From the NCBI RefSeq assembly GCF_900101095.1, contig NZ_FNFM01000001.1:372001-436000 (forward strand): DNA of 64,000 bases, read 5' to 3'. The position numbers and the translations under genes are program-made. This DNA comes from Actinopolyspora mzabensis (GTDB lineage: Bacteria; Actinomycetota; Actinomycetes; Mycobacteriales; Pseudonocardiaceae). Below are positions 8,531 to 17,620 of this stretch, piece by piece. The stretch's first letter is position 1, and each line of letters starts with the position of its first letter. The notes below the pieces were generated by a model. It did not search any database, was not told the DNA's origin, and saw nothing but the letters and a program-made list of their open reading frames with translations.

Positions 8531-8863
8531 TCAGAATCCCGCTGCGACCAGTAGGGCTCCGGGCGTGTGGTCGTCGGGAAGTTCGAGCAGCCGGTCGAGC
8601 ACGTCGCAGACCCGGCCACTGGAATGCCACCAGGTGGTGCTCGGTTCGAAGACGTTCTCCTCGTAACTCGGCATTCTGGTGGCCGTCACGCTGTCCTCGG
8701 ATTCGATGCGGACCACGTCGATGACGTTGTCGTGCCCCCGCACGCCGACCAGCGCCTGCAGTTCGCCACGGGAATCGGTGGACTGCATGAACTGAAAACC
8801 CCGGGCCATAAGTTCACGCAGTCGCGCGTCCGAATCGCACTGGGTGTCAGTTGATGAAGTCAT
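8531..8863 (-). CDS. hypothetical protein translated with DUF397 gene
   Basis: A 110-residue soluble protein that I cannot assign. It has an alpha/beta-looking core (L-Q-A-L-V-G-V-R-G-H, V-I-D-V-V-R-I-E) and an E-x-V-F-E-P-S-T-T-W-W-H motif before a helical end. Its ATG lies 17 bases inside the 3' end of the DUF397 gene, so the two are almost certainly co-translated. The position suggests a job in the XRE/DUF397 regulatory set, but no mechanism can be read from the sequence. Confidence 0.65.
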   Translation of the reverse strand: MTSSTDTQCDSDARLRELMARGFQFMQSTDSRGELQALVGVRGHDNVIDVVRIESEDSVTATRMPSYEENVFEPSTTWWHSSGRVCDVLDRLLELPDDHTPGALLVAAGF

Positions 8864-9086
8864 CGAACTCCCCGTCCTTCGCGCCCGCCACGAACGCGGC
8901 GATCTCGGCACGGGTGTAAACGAGAGCGGTGCCCTCCGGATCGCGGGAATTGCGCATGGCGACTTCGCCGCCGTTGAGCGCGGCGACCTCCACACAGTTC
9001 CCGATCGCACCGCTGTGCCTGCTCTTGCGCCACCGCGCACTCGGCAGCTCGGCCGCCGAGGTGCTGGTGCGGATCATCTCGCTCAT
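8847..9086 (-). CDS. DUF397 family protein
   Basis: A 79-residue acidic protein of the DUF397 family. The diagnostic W-R-K-S-R-H-S-G then N-C-V-E-V-A, R-N-S-R-D-P-E-G and F-V-A-G-A-K-D-G-E-F-D motifs are all present, in order and at the family's usual length. In actinomycetes these small proteins pair with XRE-DUF5753 regulators (WhiJ/AbaA-like systems that affect development and secondary metabolism) and are thought to bind their partner. Here the regulator lies about 550 bases upstream on the same strand. ATG 9086 is the start. The 3' end overlaps the next gene by 17 bases. Confidence 0.9.
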   Translation of the reverse strand: MSEMIRTSTSAAELPSARWRKSRHSGAIGNCVEVAALNGGEVAMRNSRDPEGTALVYTRAEIAAFVAGAKDGEFDDFIN

Positions 9087-9639
9087 GTGGTCACCTTTTC
9101 TGCGTGTTGTGCATCTGCACGTGCACGAGATCTTGCCAGCGGTATACCGAAAAGGCAATGCATCTGCACGTGCAGCTGCACGAATACACACGATCGTGCG
9201 AGATTGTTCAGGCTTCCTGTGCAGGGTGTCGTCGGGGTATCCTGCCCGGAAAACCGGTCCTCGGCCGGTTGTGCCACGTGAGCCGCTGGCATCGCGCGCT
9301 TCGCGGGGCTATGTCCGGGAAATCCGATTCCCGGTTCGTATCGGTGGAGCCCCTCGGGTTCGGCGATGCGACTCACCTGAATGGGCGACTGAGGTGGCCG
9401 TGAGTGATCGGCGTGCCGAGACCGGCCCCCGCCCTCGGGAAATCCAGTCCTCGCCTTCGGGAAATCCACCCGTCGGAAACCCACCCGCGGGGCCGGTGAC
9501 GCGGCTCCCCAGTGACGCGGCCCCGGAAGCGGCGAGGCACGTGGCGTAGGCGGTTACCGGGTGGTCGGCCCTCCCGAAGCGCTGGTCAGCGGGAGGTTCC
9601 GCCACGTAACCACCTACGAGAACCGGACCGAACCGGGAC
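9087..9639. other. intergenic region with repeats
   Basis: About 550 bases between the XRE gene and the DUF397 gene. The part next to DUF397 carries two copies of GCATCTGCACGTGCA, described separately. Further on are several GGGAAATCC-type short repeats (around 9313-9335, 9432-9445 and 9457-9470), including a CCGGGAA/TTCCCGG hairpin. Near 9545-9615 is a long imperfect inverted repeat whose arms contain GTAGGCGGTTAC and GTAACCACCTAC. No credible gene was seen; the frames covering it have skewed composition and no family similarity. Confidence 0.5.
9111..9174. repeat. direct repeat GCATCTGCACGTGCA, two copies
   Basis: GCATCTGCACGTGCA occurs at 9111-9125 and again at 9160-9174, 49 bases apart (start to start), about five helical turns. 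Each copy contains the perfect palindrome TGCACGTGCA. They lie 25 to 90 bases upstream of the DUF397 start. The spacing and symmetry suit a dimeric regulator bound at two sites on one DNA face; the nearby XRE protein is the obvious candidate, by inference. Confidence 0.6.
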
Positions 9640-10533
9640 TCAGAGTTCCGCCCGCACCTTGTGCAACAACTTCCTGGACTCCTCCGGAGTCTCGGCGTCC
9701 ACGGTCAGATGGTCGAACACCCTGCTGTACTGTTCGATCTCCTCCGGTTTGTCCAGGTGCAGCGCGCCCGCGAGATGTTCCACGTAGACCAGGTTCGGCA
9801 GCTCGGGTTCCGCGAAGCGCAACATGCTGAACGAGCCCTCGGCGGCGTAGCCGCTGAGCCGGTACGGGAGCACCTGCAGGGTGATGGTGGAACGCTTGGT
9901 CATTTCCAGCAGGTGGTCCAGCTGTTGCCGCATCACGCCGAGTCCACCGATGGGCCGGTGTAACACGGACTCGTCGATCACCGCCCACACCCGAGGGGCT
10001 TGCGGCCCGTTGAGCAGTTTCTGCCGCTGCATGCGCAGTGCCACCCTGCGCCGAACGCTCTCGTCGGCCAACTCCGGCCTGCCGTGACTGGCGATGGCTT
10101 TGGCGTAGGGCTCGATCTGCAACAGCCCCGGTACGAACTGAAGTTCGTAGGCCTGGATCCGCGAGGCCGACTCCTCCAGGCCGACGAAGTCCTGGAACCA
10201 GTCGGGCATCAGATCGCTGTAGCGGTTCCACCAGCCGGGCTGTTTGGACTCGCGAACCATTTCCAGGAACGGTCGTTGCTGCTCGTCGTCGGTGACCCCG
10301 TAGCACTTGAGCAGGTCGCGGACATCGCGTTCCTTGAGGCTGACCTTGGCGAGCTCGATCCGGCTGATCTTGGATTCGGAGCCACGAATCTCGTCCGCTG
10401 CCTGGGCTCGTGTGATGTCGGCGTTCTCACGCAGCCTGCGCAGCTGTGCGCCCAACACGATTCGTCTGGCTGTCGGCTTCGGATGTTCCTCGACGTGTTC
10501 GTCATCGGATTCGCCGGAATCGACGGTGGTCAT
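9640..10533 (-). CDS. XRE-family regulator with DUF5753 domain
   Basis: A 297-residue DNA-binding regulator. Residues about 26-80 form an XRE helix-turn-helix (L-R-R-L-R-E-N-A-D-I-T-R-A-Q-A-A-D, then S-E-S-K-I-S-R-I-E), and the rest is DUF5753, with W-N-R-Y-S-D-L, Y-E-L-Q-F-V-P-G-L-L-Q-I and V-Y-V-E-H-L-A as landmarks. Such proteins work with DUF397 partners, as found downstream here. ATG 10533 follows a GGAG motif six bases away; the frame is open further upstream without similarity. It is divergent from the PF04672 methyltransferase at 10756, a recurrent actinomycete arrangement that may reflect control of that gene. Confidence 0.92.
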   Translation of the reverse strand: MTTVDSGESDDEHVEEHPKPTARRIVLGAQLRRLRENADITRAQAADEIRGSESKISRIELAKVSLKERDVRDLLKCYGVTDDEQQRPFLEMVRESKQPGWWNRYSDLMPDWFQDFVGLEESASRIQAYELQFVPGLLQIEPYAKAIASHGRPELADESVRRRVALRMQRQKLLNGPQAPRVWAVIDESVLHRPIGGLGVMRQQLDHLLEMTKRSTITLQVLPYRLSGYAAEGSFSMLRFAEPELPNLVYVEHLAGALHLDKPEEIEQYSRVFDHLTVDAETPEESRKLLHKVRAEL

Positions 10534-10755
10534 CCCCACTCCTGTTCGTCGGTGTACACACCGGATTCTCGCTTTCACACTGTAGTCGGCAATGAACTCG
10601 TTCGGGGGGAAGGCGATCCGGCATTCGTGCCAATCGAAGTTCTGCCGCACGGTTTCGTGAGGTTACCTCCTCGTGCTTGCATTTACAGCATGCGCTGACA
10701 CTCCTACGCCGAGTGCACCGTCCGACTCTGAACCCCACCCCGACACGAGGTCGAG

Positions 10756-11595
10756 ATGATCGAAGCAGGAGCCCCGCCGGAAAGCGACACTCCGGTCCAC
10801 ATCGATACGAGCAAGGCGAGTATCGCCAGGGTCTACGACGCGTTTCTCGGTGGCAAGGACAACTACGAAGTCGATCGGCAGGTCTTCGAGGGAGTCAAGC
10901 AGGCAGCGCCGGAAGCGGCGGATCTGGCCTGGGACAACCGCGAGTTCCTGATTCGGACGATCCGATTCCTGGCCAGCCAGACCGACATCTCGCAGTTCCT
11001 GGACTGCGGTTCCGGCTTACCCACCGCCGAGAACACCCACCAAGTGGCGCAGCGGCTCAGACCCGAGTCCAGGGTCGTCTACGTGGACAACGATCCGGTG
11101 GTGCTCGCCCACGGCCGTGCGTTGCTGGAGGAGAACGAGAATACGCACTTCAGCCCGGCCGACATCTTCCAACCGCGGGCCATTCTGGAAGACCCGGTGG
11201 TCAACGAGCACATCGACTTCTCCCAGCCGCTGGCACTGCTCCATGTAGGAACGCTGCACCACCACGTCGGCGAACGCGATCCCGGCGACATCATGCGGGA
11301 GTACATCGAGGCGTTGCCCTCGGGATCGTTCGTGGTGTTGAGCCATTTCTTCGATCCGCAGGACGACGGCCACTACACCGCGTTGGCCAACAGGATGGAC
11401 GATCGCTTCACCCACAGTCCGATGGGAAGCGGGAAGTTCCGCACCGAACAGCAGATCCGGAGCATGTTGCCCGGGTTGGAACTGGTGGACCCGGGGCTGG
11501 TGCGGTGCTGCGACTGGTGGCCCGACGGCCCCCGCTACAAGCAGGAGCCGGAAGTGTCGAACTGCATCGTCGGGGCAGTGGGCCGCAAACCCTGA
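10756..11595 (+). CDS. SAM-dependent methyltransferase, PF04672 (DUF574) family
   Basis: A 279-residue second member of the PF04672 family. It carries I-A-R-V-Y-D-A-F-L-G-G-K-D-N-Y-E-V-D-R near the N-terminus, F-L-D-C-G-S-G-L-P for SAM binding, and V-V-Y-V-D-N-D-P as the acidic ribose-binding strand. A C-C-D-W-W-P-D-G segment near the end matches the family. The ATG is behind a GAGG-containing stretch. It is divergently transcribed from the XRE-DUF5753 gene, with about 220 bases for two promoters. Compared with the copy at 770-1597 it has the longer G-K-D-N-Y motif typical of most family members. Target unknown. Confidence 0.88.
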   Translation: MIEAGAPPESDTPVHIDTSKASIARVYDAFLGGKDNYEVDRQVFEGVKQAAPEAADLAWDNREFLIRTIRFLASQTDISQFLDCGSGLPTAENTHQVAQRLRPESRVVYVDNDPVVLAHGRALLEENENTHFSPADIFQPRAILEDPVVNEHIDFSQPLALLHVGTLHHHVGERDPGDIMREYIEALPSGSFVVLSHFFDPQDDGHYTALANRMDDRFTHSPMGSGKFRTEQQIRSMLPGLELVDPGLVRCCDWWPDGPRYKQEPEVSNCIVGAVGRKP

Positions 11596-11645
11596 GCGAG
11601 GTCCCCGAGCACCTCTCCGAACCCGCTCGGTGGAATCTCCCGCCG

Positions 11646-11663
11646 AATTTCCCGCGAAATCTC
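11646..11663. repeat. AATTTC/GAAAT palindrome, copy 1
   Basis: AATTTCCCGCGAAATCTC lies about 50 bases after the methyltransferase stop, between two convergent genes. Closely related copies are at 23095-23116, 40036-40055, 56341-56362 and 61495-61518, and each is at or between gene 3' ends. Confidence 0.6.
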
Positions 11664-11770
11664 GCCGGGGCGGAACCCGAGACGGCGACGACCTCGGGCA
11701 GTGCCCCTGTGGTGCCGCGCCTACGGCACTCTCGTGTCGCAGGCGCCCCGCCGCGACGTCCGCTTCGGGA

Positions 11771-11794
11771 GAACTCCGAGCGCTCGAGGAGTTC
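11771..11794. terminator. hairpin between convergent genes
   Basis: GAACTCC and GGAGTTC form a 7-bp stem around a 10-base loop that itself contains GAGCGCTC. It lies between the convergent methyltransferase and bioF, 40 bases past the bioF stop, and could end both transcripts. Confidence 0.5.
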
Positions 11795-11833
11795 CGAGGC
11801 TCGGGTTCGTGGCCGTGATCGTCGAGACCCGTC

Positions 11834-13015
11834 TCACCCGGAGCCCTCCGGGGCGGTTTCGGCGATCACGGCCGCGACCTCGGTGATCCGCTCCGATCCC
11901 AGTTCGGCCCGCGCCGTCAGCCGCAACCGCGCGTCACCGTCCGGGACGGAGGGTGGCCGGAAGCACCCCACTCGTACGCCGCGGCGCAGGCATGCCGCGG
12001 CCCACGCCACGGCGGTGTCCGCCCCGCCCACGGGAATTCCCAGCACCGCGGCCCCGGGCCGGCTGGCGGGCACGCCGCGTCGCACCAATTCCCGGTGCAG
12101 TCCTTCGGCCACCTCACGCACCCGTGCGTGACGTTCCGGTCGTTCCCGCAACACACCCAGGGCTGCCGCTGCCGCCGCCACAGCGGGAGGGGCCAGGCCG
12201 GTGTCGAAGACGAAGGTGCGGGCCGTCTGCCTGAGGTGCTCGATCACGCGGTGCGGCCCCAGCACCGCCCCACCCTGCGCTCCCAGCGACTTGGACAGGG
12301 TCACCGTGCTCACCACGTCCGGTGCTGCGCGCACGCCCAACTCGCTCAGCGCACCCGCGCCGCCCTCGCCGAGCACGCCGAGGCCGTGCGCGTCGTCGAG
12401 CAGCAGTGCCGCTCCGTTCGCGCGGCAGACCCGCAGCGAGTCCCGCAGCGGGGCGGTGTCACCGTCCACGGAGAACACCGACTCGGTAAGCAGCAACCCG
12501 GCCCCCGGAGAGCGGGAGAGCTCGTTCGCCGCCGCGTCGGGATCGGCGTGGTCCACGATGCGCACCTCTGCTCGGGAGAGCCTGCAACCGTCGATCAGCG
12601 AGGCGTGGTTGTGCCGGTCGGAGACGAGTAGCGAACGTTCGTCGGCCAGCGCCGTGATCATCGCCAGGTTGGCGGTGTATCCCGAGGAGAACACCAGTGC
12701 CGATTCCGTGCCGTAGAACTCCGCGAGCTCGGTCTCCAGCGTGGTGTGCAACTCAGTCGTCCCGGTTACCAGGCGGGAACCGGTCGAGCCCGCTCCCCAT
12801 CGCCGTGCGGCGTCCGAGGCCGCTTCGGTGACCGCGCGGTGGGTTGCCAGCCCGAGGTAGTCGTTGCCCGCGAGGTCCAGCGTGTTCTCCCGCGCCGATC
12901 TCGTCGGTGGTCTCCTGGTCAGTCCCGCGCGGTCGCGGCGTTCGGCTTCCCGGTCCAGCCGGTCGAACACGGTTTCCCGAGCCGGCCCGTCGGGGGTGGT
13001 GCTTCGAGGGGACAT
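11834..13015 (-). CDS. bioF: 8-amino-7-oxononanoate synthase
   Basis: A 393-residue PLP enzyme of the alpha-oxoamine synthase family that joins pimeloyl-ACP/CoA and alanine in biotin synthesis. Visible are N-D-Y-L-G-L-A (substrate-binding start), [29 protein letters not shown] (Asp that contacts the PLP pyridine) and [14 protein letters not shown], whose Lys holds PLP. ATG 13015 starts at M-S-P-R-S; the upstream extension reads as intergenic. It is divergent from bioA with about 120 bases between. I searched that gap for a BirA- or BioQ-type operator and saw none. Confidence 0.95.
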   Translation of the reverse strand: MSPRSTTPDGPARETVFDRLDREAERRDRAGLTRRPPTRSARENTLDLAGNDYLGLATHRAVTEAASDAARRWGAGSTGSRLVTGTTELHTTLETELAEFYGTESALVFSSGYTANLAMITALADERSLLVSDRHNHASLIDGCRLSRAEVRIVDHADPDAAANELSRSPGAGLLLTESVFSVDGDTAPLRDSLRVCRANGAALLLDDAHGLGVLGEGGAGALSELGVRAAPDVVSTVTLSKSLGAQGGAVLGPHRVIEHLRQTARTFVFDTGLAPPAVAAAAAALGVLRERPERHARVREVAEGLHRELVRRGVPASRPGAAVLGIPVGGADTAVAWAAACLRRGVRVGCFRPPSVPDGDARLRLTARAELGSERITEVAAVIAETAPEGSG

Positions 13016-13136
13016 GTCGGCAGAGCCTGCGGGAGCGGCGAGCCGGTGGCCAGTGGTCGGGAGGTACAACCGCGGTCCCGGGGATTTGTTCCCGCCGCGA
13101 ATGGGGCTTCGCCGGGCGGCGCGGCAGCATTCCGGT

Positions 13137-14456
13137 GTGCTCAGAACCCTGTCGGACACACCGCTGTCGCCGGAAGAACTGTCCCGCCTGGACAGAAATC
13201 ACGTCTGGCACCCCTATTCGGGGATGCCCGCCGGCACGGAACCGCTGACCGTGACCGACGCCCACGGGGTGAGACTGCGAACCAGTTCCGAGCGGTACGG
13301 GCAGCGGGAACTCATCGACGGCATGTCCTCCTGGTGGGCGGCGATCCACGGCTACCGTCATCCCGCGCTCGACGAGGCGGTCCGGCGGCAGCTCGACCGC
13401 GCGAGCCACGTGATGTTCGGCGGTATCACCCACGAACCCGCCGTGCGGCTCGCCGCGAGCCTCGTGGAGATCACCCCCGACCCGCTGCGACACGTCTTCC
13501 TGGCCGACTCCGGCTCGGTGGCGATCGAGGTCGCCGTCAAGATGTGTCTGCAGTACTGGCGCGGCCGGGGACGTGCCGGAAAACGACGGTTGCTCACCTG
13601 GCGCGGCGGCTATCACGGCGACACCTGGCACCCGATGTCGGTGTGTGACCCGGAAGGCGGGATGCACCACCTGTGGCGCGGTGCGCTGCCCGAACAGCTC
13701 TTCGCTCCGGCCCCACCCGCCGGGTTCGGAGCCGAGGTCGAGCGCGACTACCTCGAACGCTTCGAGGAGCTGCTGCGGCGCCACCACGAGGAACTGGCCG
13801 CCGTCGTGGTCGAACCGGTCGTGCAGGGCGCGGGCGGCATGCGGTTCCACTCGCCCGAGTACCCGCGCGCGCTGCGCGAGTTGGCCGACCGCTACGAGGT
13901 GCTGCTCGTCTTCGACGAGATCGCCACCGGCTTCGGACGCACGGGCGAGCTGTTCGCCGCCGACCACTCCGGGGTGGCGCCGGACGTGATGTGTCTGGGA
14001 AAGGCGCTCACCGGCGGTTACCTGAGTATGGCCGCGACGTTGTGCGCCACCCACGTCGCCGACGGCATAGCGCGGGGGTCGGTGCCCGTGCTGGCGCACG
14101 GCCCCACCTTCATGGGCAACCCCCTCGCCGCCGCGGTGGCCTGCGCCTCGTTGCGGGCACTGCTGGAACGGGACTGGCGCGGAGAGATCGGTGCGATCGA
14201 ATCCGGGCTGTGGGCCGGGCTCTCCCCGCTTCGGGAGCTGCGCGGGGTGCGTGATGTGCGGGTGCTCGGAGCGATCGGCGTCGTACAACTCGACCACGAA
14301 GTGGACACCACCGCCGCGAGTCGTGCCGCGATCGAGCACGGGGTGTGGCTGCGTCCGTTCCGCGACCTGATCTACACCATGCCGCCCTACGTGATCGGTC
14401 CCGAGGACCTGGCCACGGTGACCGAGGCCGTTCGCGCGGCGGCGGAAGCGGGGTGA
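13137..14456 (+). CDS. bioA: adenosylmethionine-8-amino-7-oxononanoate transaminase
   Basis: A 439-residue class III aminotransferase that converts 8-amino-7-oxononanoate to 7,8-diaminononanoate using SAM as amino donor. Family landmarks are H-V-W-H-P-Y-S (the BioA-specific start), [38 protein letters not shown] and [10 protein letters not shown], whose Lys carries PLP. The GTG at 13137 begins M-L-R-T-L-S-D; the open frame is longer but the upstream part overlaps the divergent bioF start. Its stop overlaps the bioD start as GTGA. Confidence 0.95.
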   Translation: MLRTLSDTPLSPEELSRLDRNHVWHPYSGMPAGTEPLTVTDAHGVRLRTSSERYGQRELIDGMSSWWAAIHGYRHPALDEAVRRQLDRASHVMFGGITHEPAVRLAASLVEITPDPLRHVFLADSGSVAIEVAVKMCLQYWRGRGRAGKRRLLTWRGGYHGDTWHPMSVCDPEGGMHHLWRGALPEQLFAPAPPAGFGAEVERDYLERFEELLRRHHEELAAVVVEPVVQGAGGMRFHSPEYPRALRELADRYEVLLVFDEIATGFGRTGELFAADHSGVAPDVMCLGKALTGGYLSMAATLCATHVADGIARGSVPVLAHGPTFMGNPLAAAVACASLRALLERDWRGEIGAIESGLWAGLSPLRELRGVRDVRVLGAIGVVQLDHEVDTTAASRAAIEHGVWLRPFRDLIYTMPPYVIGPEDLATVTEAVRAAAEAG

Positions 14457-15187
14457 GCACGGTGGGCAGGACGCTTTTCGTGACCGGGACCGGCACCGGC
14501 GTCGGCAAGACCGTGGTCACCGCCGCGCTGGCCGCCACCGCGTCCGGCTCGGTGGCGGTGCTCAAACCCGCGCAGACCGGAATCGTGGGCGACGAGGAGG
14601 GCGACGCCGCGGCGATCGGGCGAATGACCGGCGGGATCGGGCGAATGACGGGCGGGGTCACCACTTCGGAACTCGCGCGCCACCGCGACCCGTTGGCCCC
14701 CGCCGTGGCGGCGCGCCGCGAGGGGGCCCCGCCGGTCACACCGGGACGGATCGTCGCGGCGGTCGCGCGGTTGGCCGCCTCGCACGACCTCGTGCTGGTG
14801 GAGGGGGCCGGTGGCTTGCTGGTTCCCTACGACGACCACGGCGGCACGCTCGCCGACGCGGCGGGCCCACTGGCCGCGCCGGTGCTGGTGGTGTGCCCGG
14901 CAGGGCTGGGGGCGCTGAACGCGAGCGCGCTGACCGTGCGGGAACTGCGTCACCGTGGCTTGGACTGCCCCGGCCTCGTGATCGGAAGTCGACCGAGCGC
15001 CCCCGAGCTCGCGGCGCGCTGCAACGCGGTCGACCTTCCCGCCGTGACCGGCGTTCCGCTGCTCGGAGCGCTGCCGGAGGGAGCCGGGCGACTGCGGGGA
15101 GCCGAGTTCCGTGCCGTAGCGGCAGCGGGGCTGGCACCCGCACTCGGCGGGGAGTGGGACGCGGCCGAGGTCGGAGCCGAACGGTGA
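14453..15187 (+). CDS. bioD: dethiobiotin synthetase
   Basis: A 244-residue ATP-dependent carboxylase that closes the ureido ring of dethiobiotin. The P-loop G-T-G-T-G-V-G-K-T is at residues 10-18 and K-P-A-Q-T-G follows; [10 protein letters not shown] is the second nucleotide-binding motif. The GTG start overlaps the bioA stop, so the pair is translationally coupled. An odd feature is an in-frame tandem duplication near residue 57, giving G-R-M-T-G-G-I followed by G-R-M-T-G-G-V. It falls in a surface region before the E-L-x-R-x-x-D-P-L-A-P motif, so activity may be unaffected. bioB is not in the window. Confidence 0.94.
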   Translation: MSTVGRTLFVTGTGTGVGKTVVTAALAATASGSVAVLKPAQTGIVGDEEGDAAAIGRMTGGIGRMTGGVTTSELARHRDPLAPAVAARREGAPPVTPGRIVAAVARLAASHDLVLVEGAGGLLVPYDDHGGTLADAAGPLAAPVLVVCPAGLGALNASALTVRELRHRGLDCPGLVIGSRPSAPELAARCNAVDLPAVTGVPLLGALPEGAGRLRGAEFRAVAAAGLAPALGGEWDAAEVGAER

Positions 15188-15317
15188 CACCGCCCTGGTG
15201 CGGCGACACCTCCCCGGCGTGGCGAACCACGTCGCGTCACTTCTCGGGGAGGGTGTCCGGTGGGCGAGACCGGTGCCCGTCCCCGCGAAGAAGGTGTCTC
15301 GAGTGCTCGCCCGGTGC

Positions 15318-15332
15318 TACCGTCACTTCGTG
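15318..15332 (+). promoter_or_regulatory. -10 element, leaderless start of the DAO gene
   Basis: TACCGT at 15318-15323 is followed, after six bases, directly by the GTG start at 15330. This places the transcription start at the start codon itself. There is no Shine-Dalgarno, which fits a leaderless message. No good -35 is visible. Confidence 0.45.
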
Positions 15333-16292
15333 AAGAGTCGATCCTCGGACGTTCTGGTCATCGGTGCCGGTGTCTCGGGACTCACCACGGCCGTGTTGCT
15401 CGCCGAACGCGGCTGTCACGTGCGTATCAGAACCACCGAGGCACCCGGTGAGACCACCTCGGCGGTGGCCGGAGCGATCTGGGGACCGATCTCGTTGGGT
15501 CCCCGCGACCGCGCCCTCGGCTGGGCGCGACGCTCCCACGAGTCGTTCCTGGAGCTGGCGGGCGTTCCGAGCACGGGGGTGCATCTGGCCCTCGGCACGG
15601 TGGCCAGTCGGGAGCCCATCGCGGCGAAGCGGCCCGAGGAGACCCTGCTGCTGACGGATCTTCGTGCCTGCGAGCCGGGTGAACTGCCGCACGGGTTCAC
15701 GGCCGGCGCGCGGGCCACCCTGCCGTTGATCGACATGCCCCGCTATCTGGACTACCTCACCCGGCGGTTTCGCGCGGCCGGTGGTGAGCTGCTCCGCAGC
15801 CCGGTTTCCAGCCTCTCGGACGCCGCCGGGGAGAGCCGCACCGTGGTCAACTGCACCGGGGTGGGAGCACGGGAACTGGTCGGCGACCCCGGTGTGCTGC
15901 CCGTGCTCGGGCAGCACGTGGTCGTGGCGAACCCGGGTATCGAGGAGTACTTCGTCGAGCTCTCCGACAGCGGCCGGTGGGCCAGTTACATGCCGCACGG
16001 CGATCGGCTGGTGCTCGGCGGTGTCGCGGTGCCGTACGCCTGGGACCGCGTTCCGGACGGGGAGGTCACGGCGGGAATCCTGCGTCGCTGCGCCGAGATC
16101 CGGCCCGAGTTGCGCGAGGCGCCCATCCGGGAGGAGATCGTCGGGCTGCGTCCCCGGAGCGAGAGCGTGCGGCTGAAGGTGGAGCACTACGAAGGCGCCC
16201 GCATCGTGCACAACTACGGCCACGGCGGCGACGGGGTGGCGGTCTCCTGGGGATGTGCGTACGAGGCGGCCGAGCTGGCCACGGGCGAATAG
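15330..16292 (+). CDS. FAD-dependent amino acid oxidase (DAO family)
   Basis: A 320-residue flavoprotein of the D-amino-acid-oxidase fold. The FAD loop V-I-G-A-G-V-S-G-L-T is at the N-terminus; A-G-A-I-W-G-P follows, and the C-terminus has V-H-N-Y-G-H-G-G-D-G-V-A-V-S-W-G, typical of eukaryote-like D-amino-acid oxidases. Length and motifs suit DAO better than the glycine oxidase ThiO, although the thiamine transport operon follows immediately. The riboswitch lies after this gene, so it is not under that switch. The GTG start appears leaderless. It would deaminate D-amino acids to keto acids, ammonia and peroxide. Confidence 0.85.
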   Translation: MKSRSSDVLVIGAGVSGLTTAVLLAERGCHVRIRTTEAPGETTSAVAGAIWGPISLGPRDRALGWARRSHESFLELAGVPSTGVHLALGTVASREPIAAKRPEETLLLTDLRACEPGELPHGFTAGARATLPLIDMPRYLDYLTRRFRAAGGELLRSPVSSLSDAAGESRTVVNCTGVGARELVGDPGVLPVLGQHVVVANPGIEEYFVELSDSGRWASYMPHGDRLVLGGVAVPYAWDRVPDGEVTAGILRRCAEIRPELREAPIREEIVGLRPRSESVRLKVEHYEGARIVHNYGHGGDGVAVSWGCAYEAAELATGE

Positions 16293-16427
16293 CGGTGCCA
16301 CCGCCCTCGGGAAGTTCCGCCCGGGAAGTTTCACTGGGTGAGTAGCCGGTAAGGCTGGGCGGAGGAGGCCCGACCGGAGTGAATCACTCTCGGGTCGGGA
16401 TCGTGGGATGCAGTAGACTTCCGGTTC

Positions 16428-16516
16428 GCCACGGGAGTCCAGTGCGCTGGGCTGAGAGGAGGACACGGGGTCCTCGACCGTCCTACCTGAACCGGGTAAT
16501 GCCGGCGCAGGGAGGC
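16428..16516 (+). ncRNA. TPP riboswitch (THI element)
   Basis: The conserved halves of the thiamine-pyrophosphate aptamer are clear. ACGGGAGTCC begins at 16431, GCTGAGAG begins at 16451, and ACCTGAACCGGGTAATGCCG with GCGCAGGGAGG follow at about 16485-16515. The variable P3 arm between (GAGGACACGGGGTCCTC) folds as a hairpin. It lies about 50 bases before the start of thiB, so it most likely represses the thiamine transporter when TPP is plentiful. The distance to the start codon suits control of translation initiation, which is usual in actinobacteria. Confidence 0.95.
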
Positions 16517-16564
16517 GTGCGATCAGCTCGGTGTCGCACTCGTGGTGTGACCACGGGAGGATCG

Positions 16565-17620
16565 TTGAGACGCAGCACCGCACGCCGAACGCGTGCCGCA
16601 CTGGCAATGGCAGTCACTTTACTGGTGGCCGGTTGCTCACTCATGGGCACCGGCCGTGACTCGCAGGCCCCCACCGTGACACTGGTCACGCACGATTCGT
16701 TCGTGATCAGTGACGAATTACGGAAGAGATTCCGGCAGGACTCCGGCTATCGCCTCCGGATCCTGCGCAAGGGGGACGCGGGCGAACTCACCAACGAGCT
16801 GGTGCTCACCAAGGACGCCCCCATCGGCGACGTCGCCTTCGGGGTCGACTCCACGTATCTCTCGCGCGCCGTCGACAACGGAGTGTTCGCCTCCTACTCC
16901 CCAGAGAACGGGGACCACATCCCGATCGAGTACGCCTACGGCGGCAACGACAGCCCGACCCCCGTCGACGCGGGCGACGTCTGCGTCAACATCGATCTGC
17001 GCTGGTTCGAACAGCACGACCTGGAACCGCCCGCCGAGCTCGCGGACCTGGCCGAGCCGCGCTACGCGGGCCTGTTCGCGGTTCCCGATCCGGCGACCTC
17101 CTCGCCCGGTCTTGCCTTCCTGCTCAACACCGTGTCCACGTTCGGCGAGCAGGGGTGGCAGAACTACTGGCAACGACTGCTGGCCAACGACGTGCGCATC
17201 TCCTCGGGCTGGCAGCAGGCCTACAAGCAGGACTTCTCCGGCTCGTCCGGCGGCGGGTCCCGGCCCATCGTGCTGTCCTACGCCTCCTCACCCGCCGCCG
17301 AGGTCGACCGGAACGGACAACCGCGTACCAAGGCACTGCTGGAAACGTGCTACCGACAGGTCGAGTACGCCGGAGTAATCGACGGGACCACGAACCTCCA
17401 GGGAGCGCGGGAGCTGATGGACTTCCTGCTCTCGTGGAAGTTCCAGCGCCGGATGCCCGAGCAGATGTACGTCTACCCGGTGCTACTGGGGGTCGAGCTG
17501 CCGGATAGTTGGCGGGACGTCGCCCCGCGGCCGTCCGAACCCACCGAGATGAAGCCGCAGCGGGTGGAGCGCAACCGCGCCGAGTGGATACGCCAGTGGC
17601 GTTCCCTGACGAACCGGTGA
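16565..17620 (+). CDS. thiB: thiamine ABC transporter, substrate-binding lipoprotein
   Basis: A 351-residue extracellular binding protein for thiamine or its phosphates. The proposed start is TTG 16565, six or so bases after a GGGAGGA motif and just after the riboswitch. It gives a basic N-terminus, a hydrophobic stretch and the lipobox L-V-A-G-C at residues 21-25, so it should be lipid-anchored. The mature part has T-L-V-T-H-D-S-F, F-G-V-D-S-T-Y-L-S-R-A and V-D-A-G-D-V-C-V-N, as in thiamine-binding proteins of the TIGR01254 type. Its stop overlaps the thiP start as GTGA. Regulation by the upstream TPP riboswitch is expected. Confidence 0.94.
   Translation: MRRSTARRTRAALAMAVTLLVAGCSLMGTGRDSQAPTVTLVTHDSFVISDELRKRFRQDSGYRLRILRKGDAGELTNELVLTKDAPIGDVAFGVDSTYLSRAVDNGVFASYSPENGDHIPIEYAYGGNDSPTPVDAGDVCVNIDLRWFEQHDLEPPAELADLAEPRYAGLFAVPDPATSSPGLAFLLNTVSTFGEQGWQNYWQRLLANDVRISSGWQQAYKQDFSGSSGGGSRPIVLSYASSPAAEVDRNGQPRTKALLETCYRQVEYAGVIDGTTNLQGARELMDFLLSWKFQRRMPEQMYVYPVLLGVELPDSWRDVAPRPSEPTEMKPQRVERNRAEWIRQWRSLTNR

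Noticed and set aside
13016-13136. Biotin repressor operator in the bioF-bioA gap
   Set aside because: I looked for BirA- and BioQ-type dyads and found none that stands out.
12753-14339. Minus-strand frame over bioA
   Set aside because: bioA is complete on the plus strand; this frame has no family similarity.
15330-16292. Glycine oxidase ThiO, because it precedes thiamine genes
   Set aside because: The C-terminal motif Y-G-H-G-G-D-G-V and length are those of D-amino-acid oxidases, and it lies upstream of the riboswitch; other thiamine synthesis genes are absent.
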